A stretch of 64,000 nt of DNA from the IMG/VR virus record IMGVR_UViG_3300048999_000052, positions 1 through 64,000 of that record; one strand, 5' to 3'. This DNA comes from a virus. The position numbers and the translations under genes are program-made. Under the pieces are notes generated by a model. The model made no database searches and was not told where the DNA came from. It worked only from the letters and a program-made list of their open reading frames with translations. Below, piece after piece: positions 36,581 through 42,796 of this stretch; the first letter of the stretch is position 1; every line of letters begins with the position of its first letter.

Positions 36581-37043
36581 CAACCCCGAGTGGAACGTGG
36601 ATGAGTACCGCAAGCAACGGGACAACGACCCACAGATCAAGCAGGTGATGAATCGCCTGGTGGAGGCGATCGAGAACGTCACCAAGGCCATGGGCAGGTT
36701 CCAGTACGTGAACGAGAGCTGGGATCCCCAACCAGTTGCACCCAAGCGGCTGGGCGAGGCCCATCAGATCGGCAACAAGTCAGTGCTGACCCACACCTAC
36801 GACCAGTGCGTTGGGAGGAACTGTGTCATCCACAACCCCTCGGAGCACCGGATGCGGGGATGGGAAAAGAACTACCGACCAGACACCGGCCGAACTGAGC
36901 GGCTCTGTGAGCACGGCGTTGGACATCCTGACCCAGACGACGTGGCGTACTGGCTCACGCTCGGGAAGACACAAAGCTCGGTCACGACGCACGGGTGTGA
37001 CGGATGCTGTGCAGCGTACGAAGTGTCCGATCTGCCGCAGTAG
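36567..37043 (+). CDS. Cys/His-rich hypothetical protein, 158 aa
   Basis: Begins KMDDNPEWNVDEYRKQR, helical, then CVGRNCVIHNPSEH, LCEHGVGHPDPDD and a C-terminal HGCDGCCAAYEV. Ligands for one or two zinc ions are present; the CEHGVGHPD segment is typical of phage zinc proteins. GTG 36567 overlaps the previous gene by 14 bases. Confidence 0.75.
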   Translation: MKMDDNPEWNVDEYRKQRDNDPQIKQVMNRLVEAIENVTKAMGRFQYVNESWDPQPVAPKRLGEAHQIGNKSVLTHTYDQCVGRNCVIHNPSEHRMRGWEKNYRPDTGRTERLCEHGVGHPDPDDVAYWLTLGKTQSSVTTHGCDGCCAAYEVSDLPQ

Positions 37044-37293
37044 TACTGGCGGCAAGAAGTGGAGCTACGCATCTGAGTACGACGCCTGGAAGATGATCGG
37101 GCAGATGATCCGCAGCGGTAAGTACGACAGCGTGCCCAACCGGGTCTACCCGTGTCCGTTTGGTCACGGATATCACAAATCTTCCCAGCCCCAGCGGCAC
37201 AGCTACACGTTGCCTCAAGAAAAGACCAGGGTAGAGTACAGTCATGAAGATCAAGCAGGATCCGGCGAAGCAGGCCAAGGCCCAGATAGCTGA
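36997..37293 (+). CDS. Zinc-ribbon protein, 98 aa
   Basis: GTG 36997 gives RTKCPICRSSTGGKKWSYAS and NRVYPCPFGHGYHKSS: CxxC with C..GHGYH, the plan of a common actinophage zinc ribbon that resembles transcription-factor zinc ribbons. Overlaps the previous gene and its final 50 bases overlap the leaderless gene at 37244. Confidence 0.75.
   Translation: MTDAVQRTKCPICRSSTGGKKWSYASEYDAWKMIGQMIRSGKYDSVPNRVYPCPFGHGYHKSSQPQRHSYTLPQEKTRVEYSHEDQAGSGEAGQGPDS
37210..37237 (+). promoter_or_regulatory. Promoter for a second leaderless transcript
   Basis: TTGCCT (37210-37215), 16-base spacer, -10 TAGAGT (37232-37237); ATG 37244 is six bases later. The block AGGGTAGAGT matches that at 30624-30632, and the coding starts MKIK/MRIK also match. 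Overlaps the zinc-ribbon gene. Confidence 0.6.
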
Positions 37294-37432
37294 CATCCTG
37301 CGCAACCACGAGTGGCTGATCTTGCGCGAAAGTGGTGATCACACCCCGGACTGGATCGACTACGAGATGTTGGCGGACCTGGTCTACGACATCGTCCGAG
37401 GCAAGACCTTCGGTAGAGAGGCAATCAATTGA
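37244..37432 (+). CDS. Hypothetical protein, 62 aa
   Basis: Starts at the second leaderless promoter. Helical N-terminus (KQDPAKQAKAQIADILRNHEWL) and a C-terminal WIDYEMLADLVYDIVRGK helix. No clear ribosome binding site, in line with leaderless initiation. Its 5' 50 bases overlap the zinc-ribbon gene. Confidence 0.75.
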   Translation: MKIKQDPAKQAKAQIADILRNHEWLILRESGDHTPDWIDYEMLADLVYDIVRGKTFGREAIN

Positions 37433-37722
37433 AGACCACCACGTTCTACGTACAGCTAGAGCCGCGTTGGCGTACGTGGAAAGACCACACCACGGGTAAG
37501 TACCCACTGGACTCAGTGGTTGCCACCCGGGTGACCCAGACCAAGCCCACCAGGCCTCGGGTGGGGTCGATCACCGTCAAGCTGTCGATCGATATCCCCG
37601 AAAGTGTGTTCGAGCCGTTTGAGCCCGCAGTAGAGATCAGCATCCCCGAACCAGCCGAAGACATGATCCAGGTGAACGTCGAACCAGTAGAGGAGCCGCA
37701 GAATGCAGAAGCAGCACAGTGA
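37429..37722 (+). CDS. Pro/Glu-rich hypothetical protein, 97 aa
   Basis: TTG start in a TTGA overlap. Beta-rich N-terminus (TTTFYVQLEPRWRTWKDHTT) and a Pro/Glu-rich end (PFEPAVEISIPEPAEDM) likely unstructured. Function unknown. Confidence 0.65.
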   Translation: MKTTTFYVQLEPRWRTWKDHTTGKYPLDSVVATRVTQTKPTRPRVGSITVKLSIDIPESVFEPFEPAVEISIPEPAEDMIQVNVEPVEEPQNAEAAQ

Positions 37723-37873
37723 GCAAACCAAAGTCACTGTCAGTAGCGATGAGTACCAGGAGCTCAAGCGGGATCAGAACTGGCTGCACTGCCTGGAAGC
37801 GGCCGGAGTAGACAACTGGGACGGCTACACCTTCGCCCGGGAGATCTACCGCCAGCGGGGCCACGATGACTGA
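37703..37873 (+). CDS. Micro-protein, 56 aa
   Basis: ATG 37703, TGA 37871-37873. VTVSSDEYQELKRDQNWLHC then AAGVDNWDGYTFAREIYRQR: a strand followed by a helix with ELKRD. Same plan as the next gene, so probably a duplicated pair. Below common ORF cut-offs; a good AGGAG site precedes it. Confidence 0.7.
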   Translation: MQKQHSEQTKVTVSSDEYQELKRDQNWLHCLEAAGVDNWDGYTFAREIYRQRGHDD

Positions 37874-38039
37874 GCTGCCCTACGTCGCGGTCACCATCAC
37901 GCTCACCCGCAAGGAGTATGAGCAGATGAAACGGGACGCGATCTTCGACCGCGACATCGAAGAGCACATCCGGCTGAAGCTGGGTTTGCCGTACGCCCCC
38001 TACGGGTTCAAGAAGTATATGAAGGAGTTGTACGAGTGA
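37866..38039 (+). CDS. Micro-protein, 57 aa
   Basis: ATG 37866, TGA 38037-38039, overlapping both neighbours. VAVTITLTRKEYEQMKRDAI parallels VTVSSDEYQELKRDQN of the preceding gene. C-terminus basic/aromatic (APYGFKKYMKELYE). Function unknown. Confidence 0.7.
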   Translation: MTELPYVAVTITLTRKEYEQMKRDAIFDRDIEEHIRLKLGLPYAPYGFKKYMKELYE

Positions 38040-38887
38040 AGCTCACCCAGCTGCTCCAGGCTCACCAGCAAGAGCTGGTGGTCACCCCTGCCCACGAGCG
38101 CTGGTTGATCGCCAATCCGAACGCGGAGTACTCCGACGATGCCAAAGCGTTCCTGGCTGAACAGATCGGTAAGCCGGATCGGGTCCGCAGTGGCAGCTTC
38201 AGTCCTAGCTCTGCTGGCACCTGTCTACGACGGCGTCAGTTCGAGTATCTGGGGTTGCCGCGGCGCCCTTTTAAGACCTCTACCATCCAGATCTTCCATA
38301 ACGGCACCTGGACGCATTTGCGTTGGCAAGCCGCAGGCCTGTCCGCTGGCTGGCTCGACCAGGCAGAGGTGCCAGTGGCTCACCCCAAGTTGATGATGAA
38401 GGGCACGATGGACGGCCGGCTGGTCAACGGCCAAGGGCTGGAGATCAAGTCGATCAACTCCAACGGCTTTCGCAACGTGATGAAGTACGGCCCCAAGCGT
38501 GAACACCTGTACCAGGTGACCAGCTACTCGATTGCCTCGGGGATCGAAGATTGGGTGGTGCTGTACGAGGACAAGGACACCAACGAGTACCGCGAGTTCA
38601 GGTTCAGCCCAGACAACCAAGGCCTGACTAAGGTGCTGCACGAGTACGAACGGCTGGTGATCGAGACCACCGGCAATCGCCTGATCGAGATGAAGGACGA
38701 GTGCTGGGCCAAGCAAGGGAGTGAGTACTTACAGTGTCCATTTCGGGACGTGTGTCCACTGATGAAGTCGTGGGATCAGGCATGCGAATCCTCCGCGCCG
38801 GGGACGACCCCAGCACTGCCCTCGGGGTCAACCACAAAGGTCAGATCGTTGCGGCTGCGTCTCACGTCCAGTTCTCCCAGCGAGTAA
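38036..38887 (+). CDS. Cas4/RecB-like exonuclease, 283 aa
   Basis: PD-(D/E)XK core: KGTMDGRL with the Asp, then GLEIKSINS with E-x-K, followed by HLYQVTSYSIA (Q-x-x-x-Y). An N-terminal SSAGTCLRRRQFEYLG and a C-terminal QCPFRDVCPLMKSW supply four Cys for the Cas4-type Fe-S cluster. Such phage Cas4/AddB-like nucleases resect DNA ends for recombination. The last 40-50 residues overlap the next gene and look unstructured. Confidence 0.82.
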   Translation: MKLTQLLQAHQQELVVTPAHERWLIANPNAEYSDDAKAFLAEQIGKPDRVRSGSFSPSSAGTCLRRRQFEYLGLPRRPFKTSTIQIFHNGTWTHLRWQAAGLSAGWLDQAEVPVAHPKLMMKGTMDGRLVNGQGLEIKSINSNGFRNVMKYGPKREHLYQVTSYSIASGIEDWVVLYEDKDTNEYREFRFSPDNQGLTKVLHEYERLVIETTGNRLIEMKDECWAKQGSEYLQCPFRDVCPLMKSWDQACESSAPGTTPALPSGSTTKVRSLRLRLTSSSPSE

Positions 38888-39237
38888 CCGATGTACCTCT
38901 GCCTGCGGGTCTGCCCTCTCCTGATGACATCTACGACGAACTCCAGGGATACACGGACGTGCTGTTGGGCCGAAAGCCCAGCCCAATCAACAGCCCCTAC
39001 CTCGCACTTGCCGAAGTCGCCACGGCCTACTACGCCCGCGCCCAAGAGCTAGACATGTTGATCCACGAGGCTGAACGCGCCGGGGACGTAACCAAAAGCG
39101 CTCCGCACTACAAGATCCGTACTGGCGCGCTGCGAAGCTTCCTGGAGATGAGCAAGAAGATGGCCGACCTGGGGAGTAGGCGGCTCACCCAGGAACAACT
39201 GCTGTATGAGGCCCGGCATGACGCCGGGGAGTACTGA
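38734..39237 (+). CDS. Hypothetical protein, 167 aa
   Basis: GTG 38734 or ATG 38782. Ends in helical repeats (ALAEVATAYYARAQELDMLI; GALRSFLEMSKKMADLGSRR). Starts inside the exonuclease gene by 106-154 bases, so coupled translation is likely. No motif known to me. Confidence 0.7.
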   Translation: MSISGRVSTDEVVGSGMRILRAGDDPSTALGVNHKGQIVAAASHVQFSQRVTDVPLPAGLPSPDDIYDELQGYTDVLLGRKPSPINSPYLALAEVATAYYARAQELDMLIHEAERAGDVTKSAPHYKIRTGALRSFLEMSKKMADLGSRRLTQEQLLYEARHDAGEY

Positions 39238-39297
39238 CTGGAATTGAGTAATATCTAGTCTGAAAATAACCATCCAGCTGCCTACAGAGAGTGACCA
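39238..39297 (+). other. Short AT-rich gap
   Basis: AT-rich for this genome (GAATTGAGTAATATCTAGTC). Contains TAATAT as a possible -10 but no good -35, so a promoter before the 39298 gene is only possible. No terminator stem is seen. Confidence 0.3.
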
Positions 39298-39495
39298 ATG
39301 ATACTTACAGTGACTATCCAGCGGGATGGGTACGAAGAGCGCAAGAGCTACAGCAACGCCACCTATCAGGTGGACAACGGGGACCTGAGTATCCACCGCG
39401 GAGAAGAAATGATCGCGTACTTCCCGAAGGGGATCTGGGCTTACGTAGAGGGTGAGCTGGATGACGTACAGGGTGACCAGAACCCACAATCCTGA
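39298..39495 (+). CDS. Hypothetical protein, 65 aa
   Basis: All-beta small protein: LTVTIQRDGYEERKSYSNAT then NGDLSIHRGEEMIAYF and GIWAYVEGELDD. ATG 39298 follows GAGAGTGACC. Overlaps the next gene by 35 bases. Unknown. Confidence 0.7.
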   Translation: MILTVTIQRDGYEERKSYSNATYQVDNGDLSIHRGEEMIAYFPKGIWAYVEGELDDVQGDQNPQS

Positions 39496-39682
39496 GCTGA
39501 TTCCCCGGCGGGCCAAGTACGACGGACAGCTGTTCCACCAGTACAACTGGGGAGTACGCAAAGCCATCAGGGCCTACGACGAGGATCAGGCGATTGCTAA
39601 TGGCAAAGCACAGCGCATCGACGGGCGGGTTCGCTATCCAAACGTGCCCAGTGTGCAAGAACTGGACCCTGCAGGGCAGTGA
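39461..39682 (+). CDS. Hypothetical protein, 73 aa
   Basis: ATG 39461 (MTYRVTRTHNPEL). Basic and aromatic: AKYDGQLFHQYNWGVRKAIR then AYDEDQAIANGKAQ. No motif. Its last 83 bases overlap the zinc micro-gene in another frame, whose Cys/His pattern is clear, so both appear real. Confidence 0.65.
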   Translation: MTYRVTRTHNPELIPRRAKYDGQLFHQYNWGVRKAIRAYDEDQAIANGKAQRIDGRVRYPNVPSVQELDPAGQ

Positions 39683-39767
39683 ACTGGCAACCAACGAGGA
39701 ACTGAATCAGATCGTCCGTGAGCACCTGATGGAGTGCTTCGGCGTACCAGAGGAGCTGGCCTCATGA
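39600..39767 (+). CDS. Zinc micro-protein, 55 aa
   Basis: ATG 39600, TGA 39765-39767. QTCPVCKNWTLQG ... IVREHLMECFG gives C-x2-C ... H-x3-C, a zinc-knuckle-like set, followed by a short helix. TGA overlaps the next ATG (ATGA). Missed by length filters. Confidence 0.7.
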   Translation: MAKHSASTGGFAIQTCPVCKNWTLQGSELATNEELNQIVREHLMECFGVPEELAS

Positions 39768-40135
39768 CCGCAGGCCGACAGTACGACCAGACCGAAACTG
39801 GGATCAGGATCCACGAACGCTGCTCCTGTGGGGCGAATACCGAGATCGAGACCCAGAACGTACAACTAGCCGAACGACTGATTCGTAGGTGGCGTAGGAG
39901 CCACTATCACCTGGCTGACTACTACATCCCCAAGCCGATCAGGTTCAAAGACGACACGTATACCCCGACCGTTACCTCAACCGGGGTGACCTACACCAGT
40001 ACGACCGGGACCAGCGCCAGCGGTACGTTCTCTGGTGGTACGGCTAGCCGAGCCACTCAGACTGGAATCACCCAGCAACACCGGGGACAGTCCCCAGCAG
40101 TACGACGCAAGACGGGTGAAGAAAATGGCAATTGA
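39764..40135 (+). CDS. Zn-type/Thr-rich protein, 123 aa
   Basis: N-terminal ERCSCGANTEIETQ (C-x-C-G) and a helix ending in YHLADYYIPKP, then a Thr/Ser/Gly-rich stretch (TSTGVTYTSTTGTSASGTFS) and a basic tail. The Thr-rich part looks disordered or fibrous. ATG 39764 in ATGA overlap. Confidence 0.7.
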   Translation: MTAGRQYDQTETGIRIHERCSCGANTEIETQNVQLAERLIRRWRRSHYHLADYYIPKPIRFKDDTYTPTVTSTGVTYTSTTGTSASGTFSGGTASRATQTGITQQHRGQSPAVRRKTGEENGN

Positions 40136-40382
40136 TCGGCGCAAGTACCAGATCCTCAAGCACGGGATCGGCCACGAGGCTGCTTCCTACCTGAGCAACC
40201 CGACGTTCTCCCCGCAGAAGGCAGCTACGGTGGCTGCTCCGACTGCAATCGGCTCGGTTGTAGCCGCGGGTGCAAACCCGACCAAGGCCGAGTACGACGC
40301 GCTACGTACTGACGTCACCAACCTTCGGACCACGGTGGCCAACCTGCTCACCAGCCTGAAGAACGCTGGCATCGTCGCGTGA
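40125..40382 (+). CDS. Head-fibre-like trimeric protein, 85 aa
   Basis: C-terminal half PTKAEYDALRTDVTNLRTTV and NLLTSLKNAGIVA matches the coiled-coil ending of phage head-fibre/decoration proteins (TKAEYDALR...L...LNALLTALKNAG). N-terminal Ala-rich segment (PQKAATVAAPTAIGSVVAAG). Likely trimeric virion-surface protein although placed among replication genes. Confidence 0.7.
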   Translation: MAIDRRKYQILKHGIGHEAASYLSNPTFSPQKAATVAAPTAIGSVVAAGANPTKAEYDALRTDVTNLRTTVANLLTSLKNAGIVA

Positions 40383-40918
40383 GGGTAGCTGGGGTGGACC
40401 TGGGGGTGCGGAAAGCAGCCGTCACCGTACTGGATGACAACCAGATGTTGTTCACCGGTGCGTTCGACGTCTCGGCCCAAAAACCTAGGTCCACCCAGCT
40501 GCATCAAGTAGCGGCTTGGGTAGTACGCCAATTGATCCAGTACAAGGCAGAGGCGGTCTACGTTGAGGAACCGCTGGTGGGACGCTCCACTCGTGTATCT
40601 CTGCAGATCGCCCAGACTGCTGGTGCTGTGCTTTGCACCACTGATCATCTACTGGACGCTGATGGGGCTGGGGCTAATAGTTACCTGGTATCGAACACAC
40701 ACTGGAAGAAAATCCTCCTGGGATCAGGCAACGCGAACAAAGTCAAGATCCAGGAGTGGCTTGACCTGAAGTATTCCAGTTACGCTCTCAACTGTGACGG
40801 CGACCAAGACTGCTACGACGCGACCTGTATCGCGCTCTATGGACAGCTCCAACAAGGGCTTGCAGCCAGGCTCCGTGAAGACTCCCAAACTATTCAACAT
40901 GGACAAGCTCTGGCCTGA
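40379..40918 (+). CDS. RuvC-like Holliday-junction resolvase, 179 aa
   Basis: RNase H-fold nuclease signature: VAGVDLGVRKAAVTVLD (first Asp), EAVYVEEPLVGRS (Glu), and a late DQDCYDATCIALY with Asp pair. RuvC-type resolvases cut branched DNA before packaging. GTGA overlap with the fibre gene. Its last 20 bases overlap WhiB. Confidence 0.82.
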   Translation: MRVAGVDLGVRKAAVTVLDDNQMLFTGAFDVSAQKPRSTQLHQVAAWVVRQLIQYKAEAVYVEEPLVGRSTRVSLQIAQTAGAVLCTTDHLLDADGAGANSYLVSNTHWKKILLGSGNANKVKIQEWLDLKYSSYALNCDGDQDCYDATCIALYGQLQQGLAARLREDSQTIQHGQALA

Positions 40919-41396
40919 CTGGCACGAGCAAGCAGCCTGCCTAGACGCTGGCTACACCCGGTTCTTCGGGACCGATTCAGAGGCCCGGCCTGCACTGACT
41001 GTCAAACAGATCAGTGAGGTCCGGGCCATTTGTACGTCCTGCCCCGTATTCGCCACCTGTTTGACCCACGCCTTGACCCAGCGTGAGGAGTACGGGATCT
41101 GGGCAGGCACCACCGGTCGAGCTCGCAGGAAGATCCAGCGTTGGCTCGAATCGGGTGCAGTGAGCGTGGCTGAAGTAGTGGAGGACTACGTCAATGGGAA
41201 ACGACGCAAGTACGAAGGACGAGGCGCCCCTGGAAGGCCAGCTCGTACGGAGCAAGGCGTGGCACGCGTACCAGCTGAAACTGGCGGGGTTGAGCCTGAG
41301 CGAAATAGCCGGCCATCTGAACTACACGTCTGGCGCCGTGGTGGCCAAGGCCATCAAGGACGAGATGATTTCGGCCGCGAGAGATATCGAGCCTGA
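40899..41396 (+). CDS. WhiB-family Fe-S regulator, 165 aa
   Basis: Four cysteines in WhiB arrangement: C14 (AACLDAG), then C46, C49, C55 in ICTSCPVFATC, followed by the GIWAGTTGRAR turn (WhiB G-(V/I)-W-G-G). ATG 40899 is preferred. WhiB proteins are actinobacterial 4Fe-4S transcription factors contacting sigma factor; phage copies can repress host whiB genes. The C-terminal 65 residues are basic, Gly/Pro/Arg-rich with GAPGRPAR, AT-hook-like, and lie over the next gene in another frame. Confidence 0.88.
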   Translation: MDKLWPDWHEQAACLDAGYTRFFGTDSEARPALTVKQISEVRAICTSCPVFATCLTHALTQREEYGIWAGTTGRARRKIQRWLESGAVSVAEVVEDYVNGKRRKYEGRGAPGRPARTEQGVARVPAETGGVEPERNSRPSELHVWRRGGQGHQGRDDFGRERYRA

Positions 41397-41652
41397 GACC
41401 CGGGAGAGTTTGCTCGACCTGGAGATCGAACGGCTGAACTTTGCCCAGTCCAAGATCTGGATGGCAGTCGAGGCCGGTGATGTGAAGGCCATCGAGCTGC
41501 TGCTGAAGATTGTCACCCTGCGGGCCAAGCTCCAGGGCGTGGATGTGCTGGACGCATCCAAGGGTCAGCAGACGGTACTGGTGGTGGGTGGTTCAGAGGG
41601 CGAGTACGTCGCCAAGCTCAAACTGGTGGCTGGTGGCGAACAGCAAGATTGA
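41194..41652 (+). CDS. HTH protein, possible small terminase, 152 aa
   Basis: Helix-turn-helix (AGLSLSEIAGHLNYTSGAVV) near residue 30, then long helices (EPETRESLLDLEIERLNFAQ) and an acidic/Val-rich C-terminus (QQTVLVVGGSEGEYVAKL). This layout fits small terminase subunits, which bind pac/cos DNA and form rings. However it lies 13 kb before the large subunit. GAGG precedes ATG 41194. Confidence 0.6.
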   Translation: MGNDASTKDEAPLEGQLVRSKAWHAYQLKLAGLSLSEIAGHLNYTSGAVVAKAIKDEMISAARDIEPETRESLLDLEIERLNFAQSKIWMAVEAGDVKAIELLLKIVTLRAKLQGVDVLDASKGQQTVLVVGGSEGEYVAKLKLVAGGEQQD

Positions 41653-41672
41653 GGTGAGCAGAAGGAGGACAG

Positions 41673-42056
41673 ATGGCTGGTCGAGTCGACCTGTACGTCG
41701 ATCAGGGCGCGGATTACACCGCTCAGTTGGTGTGGAATGACTTCACTGACAACCCGATCCCCGTCACCTTGCCGATGCGGATGGACGTCAAGTCTCCCTA
41801 CGGCCAGGTGATGTTCTCGCTGTTCCCGCCGGACCCGCTACCCACGGATGAGATCCCGGCGATGACCTATAACACTGACAACGGGATGATCCAGATCCAC
41901 ATCACCAAGGAACAGACTGATCTGCTGGCGGGCGGGATGTACAAGTACGACCTGTTCGCCACCGTGGATGATGGTGATGTCGGCACTGGGGATCAACTGG
42001 TTCGACTGGTGTTCGGTGACCTGATCTGCTCGTCTCGCGTCACTCAGGGGATCTGA
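41673..42056 (+). CDS. Virion protein, BppU/baseplate-like, 127 aa
   Basis: Beta-rich: VDLYVDQGADYTAQLVWND, then MIQIHITKEQTDLLAGGMYK, YDLFATVDDG and a closing VFGDLICSSRVTQG. This (adhesin-like Ig domain, with ITKEQT..L..G.YKYDL) is typical of small tailed-phage baseplate or neck proteins. ATG with AAGGAGGACAG. Confidence 0.65.
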   Translation: MAGRVDLYVDQGADYTAQLVWNDFTDNPIPVTLPMRMDVKSPYGQVMFSLFPPDPLPTDEIPAMTYNTDNGMIQIHITKEQTDLLAGGMYKYDLFATVDDGDVGTGDQLVRLVFGDLICSSRVTQGI

Positions 42057-42057
42057 T

Positions 42058-42765
42058 ATGGGTAACTACCAAGTCGTCAAGGTCGCCTCCGGTGAGACGA
42101 TCCAGATTCGTACTGGCGTACTGCAGGGCATCGGTGCCCAAGGTCCAGTAGGACCGATTGGCCCGCCTGGACCACAGGGTGACCAGGGCACCCAAGGTGA
42201 GCGGGGTGAAACCGGAGCAATCCAGTCCTTCAGCTCCGAGGTCACGATTGGTGGAGCTACTTCCCTGGGCTCTGGTACGGCTGCTCCGATCAGCTTCGAC
42301 ACCAATGTCCGAGATGACCTCGGGGTGGTTACCTCAGCTACCACTTTCACTGCACCGACCGCGATGGACCTGTTCTTCTCGGTCTGGGTGCAGTTCGGCC
42401 TACCTGCGGATGCTGCTGATGGCTATCGCCAGCTGGAGCTGCGTACGGGTAGCTCGTTTGCCACTGCGGTGTGGAAAGTGAACACCATTGCCACTGTTGG
42501 GGTACCAACCCAGTTGGTGATGACCACGACGGTGAAGGCTGCTGCTGGTCAGGCCTTCCAGATCTGGGGTGTGCACAATGACTCGCTGTCGGTGGCTACG
42601 ACCGCTGGCCGGTTGGATATCTACCGGGTTGGCTCTGGTCCCGCCGGTGAACAAGGCCCCGAAGGTCCTGTTGGCGATGTTGGTCCTGCTGGTCCTCCTG
42701 GACCTGCTGGTCCGGATGGCAGCGCTACGTCGGGCTTCGCGCACTACTCGGACCTGCTCCCGTGA
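42058..42765 (+). CDS. Collagen-like tail fibre protein, 235 aa
   Basis: Two Gly-X-Y blocks (near residue 30-55: GAQGPVGPIGPPGPQGDQGT; near 205-225: GEQGPEGPVGDVGPAGPPGP) flank a globular beta-rich domain (FSSEVTIGGATSLGSGTAAP). Collagen-like phage fibres form trimers and often carry the host-recognition tip. ATG 42058 close after the preceding stop. Confidence 0.85.
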   Translation: MGNYQVVKVASGETIQIRTGVLQGIGAQGPVGPIGPPGPQGDQGTQGERGETGAIQSFSSEVTIGGATSLGSGTAAPISFDTNVRDDLGVVTSATTFTAPTAMDLFFSVWVQFGLPADAADGYRQLELRTGSSFATAVWKVNTIATVGVPTQLVMTTTVKAAAGQAFQIWGVHNDSLSVATTAGRLDIYRVGSGPAGEQGPEGPVGDVGPAGPPGPAGPDGSATSGFAHYSDLLP

Positions 42766-42796
42766 TGAAGCGGGTCTAAAGACTAAGGATCAGTAA

